From positions 682,001-746,000 of the forward strand of contig NZ_JAMXKF010000004.1 of assembly GCF_024220585.1 (NCBI RefSeq): a stretch of DNA of 64,000 bases. The letters are read 5' to 3'. Of this stretch, positions 16,224 to 25,636 are shown in pieces (the stretch's first letter is position 1; every line of letters begins with the position of its first letter). Both the position numbers and the translations under genes were made by a program. The DNA is from Dyadobacter diqingensis (lineage in GTDB: Bacteria; Bacteroidota; Bacteroidia; Cytophagales; Spirosomataceae). Below the pieces are notes generated by a model. That model was not told where the DNA came from. It searched no databases and saw nothing but the letters and a program-made list of their open reading frames with translations.

Positions 16224-18035
16224 TTACTTTACTTTTGAATCCAGCCAGCTTTTTCTTAACGCCTGCATCGTTTCCGTTACCGGCAGATTCAGCTTTTCAT
16301 TGGGAATAACCACCAGTCTCGGATTTTCAGTCAGTTTCATCATAGCCAGTTTCGTTTCACCGCGGTGTATATATTCTACGCTGATTTCGTCACCCGGTTT
16401 ATGATCTGCCAGGAGCGTTTTGACCTCGGATTCCGCTTTAACCGATTTGCCATCCAGTTTAAGAATCTGGTCGTCGATATCGAGCCCTGCGTCATAAATT
16501 GGGGTGCCAATCATCGTATTGCCCGCAATCACAAGATCGGTGTTGTAACGTACATTGCCAAGCCACGCCTGCCCTTCAAATTCCTTTTTCAACGTCAGTC
16601 CTGCTTTTTGAAACAGCGGCGCATAGTCAAATGACTCATGCCCATTGACATACTTTTTGAAGAAATCCGCAGCAAAACCTTTATCACCGGTTACCGTTTC
16701 AAGTACCTGCTGCAAGTCTGAGATCGTGTAAGCGATTTCTGTTTTACCATATTTAACCCACACCGCTTTCATATAATCGTCAAGCGAAAGCTTGCGGCTC
16801 AGCAGTTCTAGTTCGAGCGCCATTGCAATCGACGCACCGTAGGGATAATAGGACGTGTAGGTATTGGGATAATTTGTTTTGTCAACCGCTACACCCGCAT
16901 CCACGAACACAGCCATACAACTCGCCTCTGCCGGTGATACTCTTTTGGCTCCGGGTGTATTTTCCTTGGTATTCACCAGGGCGCTGAACGTTCCGGTTAT
17001 GTCATCCAGATTCCTGAAACCGGCTCTTTTTAATATCAATTCGCCGTAATACTGCGTAAATCCTTCTGCAAACCACAGCTCACGGCTCATGTTGCTTTTT
17101 TCATAATTAAACGGTTCCAGACTTTTCGGACGGATACGCTCCACATTCCAGCTATGGAAAAACTCATGCGAAAAAACACCCAGCAGGTTATTGGAACCAT
17201 CAAATTTAACCGGCAGCGCAATCATCGTACTGTTACGGTGCTCCATGCCATCGCTTTTTACATAAGGATTGATGCTCGCAAGAAAGGTATACTGACCGTA
17301 GTCAAACGCGGGAAATTCGCCAAAAATGGCTCCTGCTTCCTCTGTAATTTTTTGTATTTTATTGGCAAATTGCGTTGCTCCTGACGGGTCTATGTCAGCC
17401 TCCAATGCCAGTCTGAAATCAAGATTTTTGTTATCCTTATTCTTCAAAGACCATTCCTTTATCGTCAGTTTACCAATTTTAACAGGCGAATCCATAAAGT
17501 ACTGCAAATCAGGCGCGGTGAAGACATTCGTTTTTCCGGTAGGCTTAAGCTGAGTCGCGATTGTCCAGTCTTTGCCTTCCGGCAACCTGAAATTCACCTC
17601 AACAGGCGCCTTTTCCAATTCTTTTACCCACATAAAAGACGCCGGAACGTTTAGCTGAACACTGTGCTGATCAACGCCGGCGTAGGTTCCATCCGGGTGG
17701 TTTGCATACAGCGTGTAACGAACTTTGGCAAATCCGCCGGCTGTGTTCACCTGATAGATATCGCCATCCACGCGCTGCACGGGCATCGGCTTTCCGGCCT
17801 TATCCAGGGCAATAACATCGTAAACATTTTTTCCAAATTCGTGGGTAGCATAACGCCCTGGAGACGACCTGCTCATTCTGAACAACAATTGTTTTTGAGG
17901 TGCGCCGGTAACCGTAACCTCAATGCTGGCCTCGTGGTGAACGATATTGGGGAAAGAAACATCATAGCTGATTTTCTGCGCAGTAGCCGCATAGGAGGAA
18001 ACCAGCAGCGCAATCATGCTCAAAGGTCGGATCAT
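16224..18035 (-). CDS. M61-family metallopeptidase (glycyl aminopeptidase-like) with PDZ domain
   Basis: The protein has 603 residues: a signal peptide of about 19 (AATAQ), an N-terminal beta domain, then a thermolysin-like catalytic domain with HEFFH at 290-294 in SHEFFHSWNVERIRP. E324 in WFAEGFTQYY is the likely third zinc ligand. A PDZ domain covers about 490-580. M61 enzymes are periplasmic or secreted aminopeptidases, some preferring N-terminal glycine. Directly upstream on the same strand, after 137 bases, are an esterase and an SGNH hydrolase. It converges with the DUF1801 gene end to end. Confidence 0.9.
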   Translation of the reverse strand: MIRPLSMIALLVSSYAATAQKISYDVSFPNIVHHEASIEVTVTGAPQKQLLFRMSRSSPGRYATHEFGKNVYDVIALDKAGKPMPVQRVDGDIYQVNTAGGFAKVRYTLYANHPDGTYAGVDQHSVQLNVPASFMWVKELEKAPVEVNFRLPEGKDWTIATQLKPTGKTNVFTAPDLQYFMDSPVKIGKLTIKEWSLKNKDNKNLDFRLALEADIDPSGATQFANKIQKITEEAGAIFGEFPAFDYGQYTFLASINPYVKSDGMEHRNSTMIALPVKFDGSNNLLGVFSHEFFHSWNVERIRPKSLEPFNYEKSNMSRELWFAEGFTQYYGELILKRAGFRNLDDITGTFSALVNTKENTPGAKRVSPAEASCMAVFVDAGVAVDKTNYPNTYTSYYPYGASIAMALELELLSRKLSLDDYMKAVWVKYGKTEIAYTISDLQQVLETVTGDKGFAADFFKKYVNGHESFDYAPLFQKAGLTLKKEFEGQAWLGNVRYNTDLVIAGNTMIGTPIYDAGLDIDDQILKLDGKSVKAESEVKTLLADHKPGDEISVEYIHRGETKLAMMKLTENPRLVVIPNEKLNLPVTETMQALRKSWLDSKVK

Positions 18036-18172
18036 TTATCGGGTAGGTTTATTGAAAGTATAACCCGAATATCGAGAAAAAGATTGTTGAAACAAGGAAA
18101 TCACGAAACATGGAATTCATCAAAACGACAAAACCGTTTTTAGTTCTGTAAAATATCCGTTTCGTATAAAAT

Positions 18173-18898
18173 TTACAAATACAACTGAACCATCTGACGC
18201 CAGTAACGCGAGCGATGCGCCTCCTCCTGCCATTCGTAATAGGCATGCGGGATTTTGAGATTCGTGAGCGCGTTGCTCAGCTGCCGGTTGTTTTCCAGGA
18301 AAGAATCTTCCAGTCCGATTACCAGGATGATTTCAAGCTTTTTGATCTGCCTGACGATCCGCTTGTCCGAAAGCATGGCTATAAACCGCGTTGGCATGTT
18401 GTAATAAATCGTATCGTTAAAATACCCGTCGAAAAGGTCATCAAAAAACGGAAGCGATATCGTCAGATCGTATCGGGCGCTCATGCCCACAACCTTTGTA
18501 AAAAGTTTCGGATGCCGGAAGGCAATGTTGACGGCGTGATAACCGCCCAGGCTGCAACCCGCCGAGACCAGCCGTTTATCACTGTTTTGCTTCCTGATGA
18601 AAGGAATCACTTCTTTGAGAATATAGCTTTCGTACTGTCCGTGCCGCAAAATCCGGGCTTCGGGCAGTGCATCAGAATAAAAACTTTCGTTATCAATACT
18701 GTCCACGCAAAATACCTGAAGCTTTCCGGATTCAATTTTGTCGCGCATGGCTTCAATCACCTTCCAGTTTTCAAAGTCATAGAAACGGGCCCCTCTTGTC
18801 GGGAAAAAAATCACCGGCTCGCCTGAATGCCCAAAAGCCAACAGCTCCATGTCCCGATCAAGTATCTTGCTGAACCACTTATGATATCCTCTTTCCAT
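18173..18898 (-). CDS. Esterase-like alpha/beta hydrolase
   Basis: The protein has 241 residues and no signal peptide. The nucleophile elbow is GCSLGG with S116; an Asp in the GLEDSF segment and a late His in EEAHRSRYW could complete the triad. The order and size fit the putative esterase (esterase D/antigen 85-like) family. It lies 34 bases after the SGNH hydrolase on the minus strand, so the two are likely cotranscribed. The substrate is unknown. Confidence 0.82.
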   Translation of the reverse strand: MERGYHKWFSKILDRDMELLAFGHSGEPVIFFPTRGARFYDFENWKVIEAMRDKIESGKLQVFCVDSIDNESFYSDALPEARILRHGQYESYILKEVIPFIRKQNSDKRLVSAGCSLGGYHAVNIAFRHPKLFTKVVGMSARYDLTISLPFFDDLFDGYFNDTIYYNMPTRFIAMLSDKRIVRQIKKLEIILVIGLEDSFLENNRQLSNALTNLKIPHAYYEWQEEAHRSRYWRQMVQLYL

Positions 18899-18932
18899 GG
18901 CACTCCGACAATTAAAACCGTTGCGTTAAAAG

Positions 18933-19529
18933 TTAGTTAATCAGGCTAATCTGTTTACTTATCACTTCCTTCCAGACAGCATACCCTTCGTTGCTCAGGT
19001 GCAGCCCGTCTGCTTCAAAAAATGCTTTCTGGGGATAACCGAATTCATTCAGTGTTTCCGGAAAAATATCAATATAGTGCTGAAATTCGTCTTTTTCAAC
19101 TTCTGCAAGAATCAGCCGGTTAGCAGATTTTATCTGTTCGATAATTTCCCATCTTTGCAAACTTGGCTTAATGGAAACGAACGAACAGGGAATATTTCCG
19201 AACCGGTTTCGTATCTGACTAATTAACTGACGATAAAACAGGCAAACCTCCTCCGGTTGTCTTCCATCGCCAAGATCGTTGTCGCCGGCATAAATAATAA
19301 TCGATTTCGCCGAAGTAACCGGGGCCAGAACCCGGTCAAAAAACCACGCGCAGGCCGCGAGCGTGGAACCGCCAAAACCCAGATTCACAGGCTTTAATGC
19401 CTCAAAATCGGTATACAACGTTTCCCATAATGTAAATGTGGAACTGCCGTAAAAAACAGTTTCCGGCAAATAATCCAAACGCGACAATTCCTTCCCCACT
19501 CTCACAACTTCCTCTTCATACCAAAACAT
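18933..19529 (-). CDS. SGNH/GDSL-type hydrolase
   Basis: The protein has 198 residues, the size of a single SGNH domain. Block I is VFYGSSTFTLW (S30 probable nucleophile), block II is GFGGSTL with G54, block III is YAGDNDLG with N84, and block V is DGLHLSNEGY with the Asp-His pair. There is no signal peptide. Such enzymes hydrolyse esters of lipids, acetylated sugars or thioesters. It heads a minus-strand pair with the esterase. Confidence 0.85.
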   Translation of the reverse strand: MFWYEEEVVRVGKELSRLDYLPETVFYGSSTFTLWETLYTDFEALKPVNLGFGGSTLAACAWFFDRVLAPVTSAKSIIIYAGDNDLGDGRQPEEVCLFYRQLISQIRNRFGNIPCSFVSIKPSLQRWEIIEQIKSANRLILAEVEKDEFQHYIDIFPETLNEFGYPQKAFFEADGLHLSNEGYAVWKEVISKQISLIN

Positions 19530-19656
19530 AGGTCACTATACGATTTTACTTTAATGCTTACCACTCCTACCAAAGATATAGGAATGATGTTAACTCTCGG
19601 TTAAGTTTATGTCATAATTGAATAATTTTTCGTAAAACCATTGCGCGTTTCAATTC

Positions 19657-20166
19657 ATGAGGCTTCAAAACTATTCGCCGGACAATTTTGATCTTTTAAA
19701 TAGCTGGATCACAGACGCAGATCTTTTGTTCCAATTCGCAGGTACTGCCTGGACATTTCCGTTAACCCGGCAACAGATCGCAGCCTATCAAAGCTCCTTT
19801 CCAAGACGCCAGTTTTACATGGCCTATGACGACCAGAACGAAGCTTTTGCCTTTGGAGAAATAATCGTTGACGATATCAATACTCCTCGGCTTGGGAGAT
19901 TGCTCGTTGGAAACCAAAACAGCCGTGGGAAAGGATTAGGCCTTCGGTTTGTTAATTTGCTGGTCGACGAATGTAAACGTGTCTTCGCCCCCGACCTGAT
20001 TTACCTATACGTTTTTGAGGATAACTTCCCGGCGATCCGCTGTTATGAAAAAGCGGGATTTGTCTTTGACGGTGATAAGAAAATTGTTTTCACCCATGAA
20101 GACAAAAATCAGACGGCTTTGGTTATGAAATTTACCGTCGATCCGCCGAAAATAGAAAACACCTAA
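19657..20166 (+). CDS. GNAT-family N-acetyltransferase
   Basis: The protein has 169 residues. The acetyl-CoA loop is seen as GNQNSRGKGLGLRFVNLLV (about 89-107; an R/QxxGxG/A-type pattern), followed by the C-terminal YVFEDNFPAIRCYEKAGF helix typical of RimJ/RimL-like enzymes. It transfers an acetyl group to an amine on a small molecule or protein. It starts 127 bases from the divergent SGNH gene and 41 bases before the GT-C glycosyltransferase. Confidence 0.85.
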   Translation: MRLQNYSPDNFDLLNSWITDADLLFQFAGTAWTFPLTRQQIAAYQSSFPRRQFYMAYDDQNEAFAFGEIIVDDINTPRLGRLLVGNQNSRGKGLGLRFVNLLVDECKRVFAPDLIYLYVFEDNFPAIRCYEKAGFVFDGDKKIVFTHEDKNQTALVMKFTVDPPKIENT

Positions 20167-20207
20167 ACGTTAACTGATCTTTTCCAAACCCTGAAAACAG
20201 ACTTCCC

Positions 20208-21722
20208 TTGAAGAAAACACTTATACTCTGGCTTTTTATCCTTGTAAAATTGGGGTTGCATGCTGTCATAATAGGTCCAGGATATGACCTGCATCGCGAC
20301 GAATACCTGCATCTGGATCAGGCGAAACATCTCGCCTGGGGTTATCTGTCGGTTCCACCGTTTACGTCCTGGATTTCCTATCTGATTTTACTCCTGGGCA
20401 ATTCTGTTTTTTGGGTTAAATTTTTCCCAGCGCTGTTTGGCGTGCTGACGATGGTTGTCGTTTGGAAAGCGATAGAAGCATTAAAGGGTGGTTTGTTTGC
20501 GCTGATCCTGGGTGCAGCGGCCGTTACTTTTTCCGTGTTACTCCGGATCAATATGCTCTATCAGCCAAATTCTGCCGATGTGCTTTTCTGGACACTGCTC
20601 TATTTTTCGGTTTTAAAATACATAGAGTCTGAGGACAACAAGTGGCTTTACCTCACGGCGGTCGCCCTTGGTTTTGGTTTTCTGAACAAATACAATATCA
20701 TTTTCCAGGTTATCGGACTTATTCCGGCGCTTCTGATCACACCTCAGCGTAAGATTTTCGCCAATAAACATCTTTACTTTGCGGGAATTATAGCCTTGCT
20801 GATCGCCTTGCCCAATCTTATCTGGCAGTTTCAGAATAACTTCCCGGTTGTCCATCATATGCAATTGCTTGAAAAAACGCAGCTGGTGAACGTGAACCGG
20901 CTCGACTTTCTTAAAGAACAGCTCTTGTTTTTTATGGGATCGATTTTCGTGCTCTTTGCCGGATTTTTTTCCTTCTTCCGCTATCCAGCCTTTCGAAAAT
21001 ACCAGGCATTTTTCTTGGCTTTTGTTTTCACCTTATCCCTGTTCACTTATCTGAGAGCCAAAGGTTATTACGCGATCGGGCTTTACCCGATTTTCTTCGC
21101 TTTCGGCGCTGTCTATCTTGAAAACGCACTCCGGGTAAAATTTACCTGGCTCCGTCCGGTAGCTGTGCTGGTTATTCTGCTTTTATTTATTCCCGTATTC
21201 AGGGTGGCTTTCCCGATTGACAGTCCGGCTGTGATGAGTCAGCATTCGAAACGTTATCAGGCGCTGGGTTTGCTGCGTTGGGAAGACGGCAAGGATCACG
21301 CTCTGCCGCAGGACTTTGCAGATATGCTCGGATGGAAAGAACTTGCGGAGAAAGTTGATGCTGCTTATGAAAAGATTGAAGATAAAAGCCATACACTGGT
21401 ACTTTGTGATAATTACGGCCAGGCTGGTGCCATTAATTATTATTCCAGATACAATATTCAGGCCGTTACAATGAACGCGGATTATATAAACTGGGTACCG
21501 CTTGATGAGGAAATTAAAAATGTGATACTCGTTCAGAACGCCGATGATGACGATCAGGAACGAAAAAAAGAACAACCGCTGTTCAAAACCATTTTACGTA
21601 CCGGGAAAATCGAAAACCAGTATGCACGGGAACGCGGGACCAGCATTTATGCACTATTGGACGCGAAAGTTTCCATTAATGAAATTCTAAAAAGCGATAT
21701 TTCAGAAAATAAGTGGGATTAA
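20208..21722 (+). CDS. GT39/ArnT-like membrane glycosyltransferase (GT-C fold)
   Basis: The protein has 504 residues. The start is TTG: no ATG lies near the N-terminus, and TTG gives the natural MKKTLILWLF beginning. About ten to twelve membrane helices follow. The first periplasmic loop carries the acidic pair D31-E32 in LHRDEYLHLDQ, the catalytic signature of PMT/ArnT-type GT-C enzymes. These move a sugar or mannose from a polyprenyl phosphate carrier to lipid, protein or glycan on the outer face of the inner membrane. The C-terminal 150 residues are soluble. The acceptor is unknown. Confidence 0.83.
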   Translation: MKKTLILWLFILVKLGLHAVIIGPGYDLHRDEYLHLDQAKHLAWGYLSVPPFTSWISYLILLLGNSVFWVKFFPALFGVLTMVVVWKAIEALKGGLFALILGAAAVTFSVLLRINMLYQPNSADVLFWTLLYFSVLKYIESEDNKWLYLTAVALGFGFLNKYNIIFQVIGLIPALLITPQRKIFANKHLYFAGIIALLIALPNLIWQFQNNFPVVHHMQLLEKTQLVNVNRLDFLKEQLLFFMGSIFVLFAGFFSFFRYPAFRKYQAFFLAFVFTLSLFTYLRAKGYYAIGLYPIFFAFGAVYLENALRVKFTWLRPVAVLVILLLFIPVFRVAFPIDSPAVMSQHSKRYQALGLLRWEDGKDHALPQDFADMLGWKELAEKVDAAYEKIEDKSHTLVLCDNYGQAGAINYYSRYNIQAVTMNADYINWVPLDEEIKNVILVQNADDDDQERKKEQPLFKTILRTGKIENQYARERGTSIYALLDAKVSINEILKSDISENKWD

Positions 21723-21747
21723 CAATTTAAACCAAAATAACCTGACC

Positions 21748-22440
21748 ATGACAAACCGTTTCCTTTTACTTATCTGCATTTTTATTACTGTACCACTTAT
21801 TTCGCAAGCGCAAAAAGCCAAAAGTATTTTTAACGGAAAGGACTTAAAGGGCTGGCATACGGACGTGCCGGTTATGGACAAAGATCCAAAATTAAAGACG
21901 CCGTTTATCATCCGAAACGGATTGCTTGTCAGTCTGGGGACACCAGGGGGACATTTGATCAGCGATGCGCAGTATGAAAATTTCCGGTTTACCTTCCAAT
22001 ATCGTTTCGCCGGAAAACCGGGAAATTGCGGCGCTCTGGTTTTTGTCTCCACACCGAGAGCATTGTATGACATGTTCCCGAAATCCATCGAAGTGCAGAT
22101 GATGCATGAAAACGCTGGTGATTTCTGGTGTATTCAGGAAGATATCACGACGCCCGATATGGAAAAAAGACGCGGCCCAAAAGAAAAATGGGGCGTAAAC
22201 GGTGATAAATTAAGAAGGATTCCCAACCTGACAGACGGGACTGAAAAACCGCTTGGTCAGTGGAACAGCATGACGATTGAATGTGTGAAAAACTCCATTA
22301 AAGTTTGGATCAACGGTGTTTTTGTCAATTACGGTTATAATGCAACGGCGCAAAAAGGCCAGATCGCTTTGCAGTCGGAAGGTTCGGAAGTAGAGTTCAA
22401 AAAAATTGAAATCACACCGATTACCCAGTTGACCAAATAA
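21748..22440 (+). CDS. Secreted DUF1080 (3-keto-disaccharide hydrolase-like) protein
   Basis: The protein has 230 residues with a signal peptide of about 21 (LISQAQ). The start of the domain, SIFNGKDLKGWH, and the NCGALVF, SIEVQMMHENAG and VWINGVFVNYG segments are the typical strands of the DUF1080 jelly-roll (3-keto-disaccharide hydrolase/LamG-like) family. These act on glycosides in the periplasm or at the surface. It follows the GT39 gene by 25 bases and precedes a winged-helix protein gene by 30, so the genes may be one transcript. Confidence 0.87.
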   Translation: MTNRFLLLICIFITVPLISQAQKAKSIFNGKDLKGWHTDVPVMDKDPKLKTPFIIRNGLLVSLGTPGGHLISDAQYENFRFTFQYRFAGKPGNCGALVFVSTPRALYDMFPKSIEVQMMHENAGDFWCIQEDITTPDMEKRRGPKEKWGVNGDKLRRIPNLTDGTEKPLGQWNSMTIECVKNSIKVWINGVFVNYGYNATAQKGQIALQSEGSEVEFKKIEITPITQLTK

Positions 22441-22470
22441 ATCAGAAAACATTTCAAGCACTTGAAAGCC

Positions 22471-23547
22471 ATGAATACCCAGGAAATTATTCATTCCCGG
22501 CTGATCAACCAGAAAATTGCCCATAACACGATGACTGCTCCTGCGGAAATTGTGAAGTACCTGGTGGCAATGCAGGCACAGGAATACGCCATGGCAAAAT
22601 GGGCGATTGGTCTGCGTGTGCCCGGCATTACGGAAGCAGACGTTGAAAAAGCATTTAACGAAGGGGCGATTCTCAGAACGCACATCATGCGGCCAACCTG
22701 GCATTTTGTAGCGCCGGAAGACATTCGCTTGATGATTGCGCTGACGGCGCCGCGGGTCAATGCAATAAATGCGTTTATGTACCGGAAATGTGAAATCGAT
22801 GAAAAAACATTTAACCGCTGTAATGATATTCTGATCAAAACGCTGGAAGGCGGGAAATATATGACCCGCAACGCTTTAAAATCGGAACTGGATAAAGAGA
22901 TTGTCACCGGCGATGGTGTACGTTTAAGCTGTCTGATGATGAAGGCTGAACTGGACGGACTGATATGCAGCGGCCCGCGTGATGGCAAGCAGTTTACCTA
23001 CGCGCTGATTGACGAACGCGCGCCGGCAGTAAAAGAATTGACAAAGGAAGAATCGCTGGCCAAATTAGCCTACGGATATTTTGCGAGCCGCGGTCCTGCG
23101 CAGTTACAGGATTTCGTGATGTGGTCAGGATTGACGGTTAAAGATGCTAAAATCGGGATATCCGCCTTGCCAGATGATTTTGTACATGAACAACTTGACG
23201 GTAAAACCTACATTCACTTACCGGTTTCGGACGTTCCTGCAAAAATGCAGGCTACGTTTCTCATGCCGGATTACGACGAATACGGTATGAGTTACAAAGA
23301 CCGGTCTGCGTTGTTCAGCCTCCCACCCAAAATTCTGGAAAACTCAAAACTCAATATCCCCTACAACCGGATGATTGTTGCGGACGGACAGATTGTAGGC
23401 AGTTGGAAACGGACGATCAAAAACAAGGAAGTGGATGTCGAAACCGATTATTTCAAACCATTAAATAAAAAGCAGCAGGCTGCGGTTCAGCTGGCTGTTA
23501 AAAAATACAGCACTTTTGTCGGAAAAGTGTTGATTGAAGATGAATAG
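22471..23547 (+). CDS. Winged-helix DNA-binding protein of the AlkZ/YcaQ type (HTH_42)
   Basis: I start at ATG 22471 (358 residues); a TTG nine bases upstream is in frame but less likely. The protein shows the HTH_42 pattern: LVAMQAQEYAMAKWAIGLR, RTHIMRPTWHFVAPEDIR and, near the C-terminus, DGQIVGSWKR. Families with this architecture include the AlkZ and YcaQ DNA glycosylases, which remove alkylated bases or unhook interstrand crosslinks; their QxQ catalytic motif could correspond to MQAQEY here (Q-A-Q). Repair glycosylase activity is therefore plausible. There is no SOS-type operator in view. Confidence 0.8.
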   Translation: MNTQEIIHSRLINQKIAHNTMTAPAEIVKYLVAMQAQEYAMAKWAIGLRVPGITEADVEKAFNEGAILRTHIMRPTWHFVAPEDIRLMIALTAPRVNAINAFMYRKCEIDEKTFNRCNDILIKTLEGGKYMTRNALKSELDKEIVTGDGVRLSCLMMKAELDGLICSGPRDGKQFTYALIDERAPAVKELTKEESLAKLAYGYFASRGPAQLQDFVMWSGLTVKDAKIGISALPDDFVHEQLDGKTYIHLPVSDVPAKMQATFLMPDYDEYGMSYKDRSALFSLPPKILENSKLNIPYNRMIVADGQIVGSWKRTIKNKEVDVETDYFKPLNKKQQAAVQLAVKKYSTFVGKVLIEDE

Positions 23548-23626
23548 ACCACATCCGCTGTGTCTCTTAAAATTCAATAACACTTTTTTCAAACCAACTT
23601 TACCTCCAAAATTCACGCGATAGCAT

Positions 23627-24628
23627 ATGGCCTTTTTTCCGGTAACCAACACCACACTTTCGGCTGATCACCTCGCAGGGTTTATCCAAAAAGAATACCA
23701 GCTTGAAAACACAGTCAGCTGTAAATTGTTAAAAACCGGGATCAATCATACTTATCTGGTTACCAGTCAAAATCAGAAGTTTATATTCCGGGTTTACTCG
23801 ATAAATTGGCGCACAACCACGGAAATACTAGAAGAAATTAGACTGCTTAATCTTTTAAAAGAGCAAAACCTACCGGTCTCTTTCGCCATGGCAGACGGAG
23901 CGGGAAACTATATCAAAGAATTCAAAGCCCCGGAAGGCATCCGGTTTGGTGTGTTATTTTCACACGCCGAGGGCAGCAAGGCATTAAACTACGGCACCGA
24001 TATACATTTCAAAGTGGGTGAAACCATGGCCAGAATGCATCAGATCACACATAATCTGGTACTCGACCGGGTGACTTATACCGCTGACCTTTTGCTAAAC
24101 CAGTCTGTTGAAAGGCTAACACAATTCCTCGACCGGAATGAAAAGGACATGATTTACATCGCGGCATTGAGAGATTTCCTGAAAGAAGCAATCGGGCAGA
24201 TTGACAAGTCAAAAATCAGGTTGGGCGCCATTCACATGGATATCTGGTTTGACAACATGCATTTTTCCGATTCCGGTGCGGTCAGCATTTTCGATTTCGA
24301 TTTCTGCGGCAATGGTTTTTTAGTTTCTGACATCGGTTATTACGTGATGCAGTTGTTTAATCTGGAAAAAGATGAAAGCCAGCACAAGATCAAGCTGGAA
24401 AGTTTTCTGAATGGTTATGAATCGGTTACGAAGATCAACGATGACGAAAAACACATTATTCCCATTATGAGTACGGCTGCGTATTTATTCTATCTCGGTG
24501 TTCAGTGTCAGCGTTTTGATAACTGGTCTAACGTCTTTCTTAATGAGATATACCTGAAACGGTTCATCGAACTGATCATTAAAAAATGGGTTGATTTTAA
24601 TAACCTTATGGATCACCAGAAAGTATGA
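23627..24628 (+). CDS. Phosphotransferase of the APH/homoserine-kinase-like family
   Basis: The protein has 333 residues of protein-kinase-like fold. The nucleotide loop is at GINHTYLV (about 39-46), the Brenner motif is HMDIWFDNMHF (HxDxxxxN), and the metal-binding Asp is in IFDFDFCGNG. The segment DIGYYVMQLF follows as in the APH family. Such enzymes phosphorylate aminoglycosides, choline, homoserine or other hydroxyl compounds; the substrate is not clear and resistance should not be assumed. It is 79 bases from the gene before and 57 from the next. Confidence 0.85.
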   Translation: MAFFPVTNTTLSADHLAGFIQKEYQLENTVSCKLLKTGINHTYLVTSQNQKFIFRVYSINWRTTTEILEEIRLLNLLKEQNLPVSFAMADGAGNYIKEFKAPEGIRFGVLFSHAEGSKALNYGTDIHFKVGETMARMHQITHNLVLDRVTYTADLLLNQSVERLTQFLDRNEKDMIYIAALRDFLKEAIGQIDKSKIRLGAIHMDIWFDNMHFSDSGAVSIFDFDFCGNGFLVSDIGYYVMQLFNLEKDESQHKIKLESFLNGYESVTKINDDEKHIIPIMSTAAYLFYLGVQCQRFDNWSNVFLNEIYLKRFIELIIKKWVDFNNLMDHQKV

Positions 24629-24685
24629 TAAACCGCATCGGTGCTTTAACTGGTACTAACGCAAATCACTGAAAATCTTACGGAT

Positions 24686-25615
24686 ATGAAATTGATGTAC
24701 TCAAAATTGAGCCGGACAGCCAAAACCATCCTGACGGCCACCGCAATAACAGTGAGCGCAGTGCACGCGCAGATTCCCGACCATATCAAAAGCATTTTCC
24801 CCGCCGGAACTGTCATGCATAATAACCTTGCTTATGCCGGTGATACGTTAAAACGGCATAAACTTGATATTTACCTGCCGGCCTCCGTAACAGGAAATGT
24901 CCCGCTGGTTATCTGGGTTCACGGTGGCGCCTGGCGGTTAAACGACAAGTTTGCCGACATGGGTTATATGAAAAATACGGTTAAATCATTCATTGATGAA
25001 GGTTATGCCTTCGCCAGCATAGACTATCGTTATAGCACCGACGCCATTTTTCCGGTACAGATCCAGGATTGTAATCAGGCGGTCAGCTGGCTTTATGCAA
25101 ATGCTGAGCGGTACCATATCGACAAAAATAAAATTGCTCTGGTCGGATTTTCAGCCGGCGGGCACCTCGCGTCATTGCTCGCGCTCTCAAACAACAACAA
25201 TGTCAGGCAGTTTTCACATGACGGCAAGCAGGTGCCATTCAAAATCAAAGCAGTTGTGGATTTTTATGGTCCGTCCAATTTCCTTGCTTTTACCCCGCCA
25301 ACCGAGGCCGAAAACCCTGCTGACGAAATAGCCCGATTACTCGGGGCCACCATTCTGGAACGACCGGATTTGGCAACGTTGGCCAGTCCAACCACCTATG
25401 TTGACGCAAATGATCCTCCGTTTTTAATCTTCCATGGCGAAAAAGATGAGTCGGTACCATACACGCAATCGGTTTTGTTGCGTTCTTATCTTCGTCATGT
25501 GAATGTAAAAAGTGAATTAACTGTTGTTCCTAATGCGCCGCATTATGGTGAAATGTTTGATGTGGAGTCAAACAGAATTAAAATTTCAGCTTTTCTTAAG
25601 ACACATCTTAAATAG
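24686..25615 (+). CDS. Secreted alpha/beta hydrolase of the BD-FAE/HSL-like esterase group
   Basis: The protein has 309 residues with a signal peptide of about 29 (AVHAQ). The oxyanion-hole motif WVHGGAWRL (about 77-85) is followed by the nucleophile elbow GFSAGGHL with S156; D of HGEKDESVPY and H of APHYGEM complete the triad. The arrangement matches acetylesterases and feruloyl-esterase-like (BD-FAE) enzymes that deacylate plant polysaccharides, though lipase or peptidase activity is possible. It lies 21 bases upstream of lspA. Confidence 0.86.
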   Translation: MKLMYSKLSRTAKTILTATAITVSAVHAQIPDHIKSIFPAGTVMHNNLAYAGDTLKRHKLDIYLPASVTGNVPLVIWVHGGAWRLNDKFADMGYMKNTVKSFIDEGYAFASIDYRYSTDAIFPVQIQDCNQAVSWLYANAERYHIDKNKIALVGFSAGGHLASLLALSNNNNVRQFSHDGKQVPFKIKAVVDFYGPSNFLAFTPPTEAENPADEIARLLGATILERPDLATLASPTTYVDANDPPFLIFHGEKDESVPYTQSVLLRSYLRHVNVKSELTVVPNAPHYGEMFDVESNRIKISAFLKTHLK

Positions 25616-25636
25616 CCGTTATCCTGAAATTTAAAA

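Noticed and set aside
17664..18143. 159-codon plus-strand open frame opposite the M61 peptidase
   Set aside because: It is antisense to a conserved coding region and its protein has no recognisable motif.
18215..18826. 203-codon plus-strand open frame opposite the esterase
   Set aside because: It mirrors the esterase reading frame, whose nucleophile elbow and size are correct; composition is that of a shadow frame.
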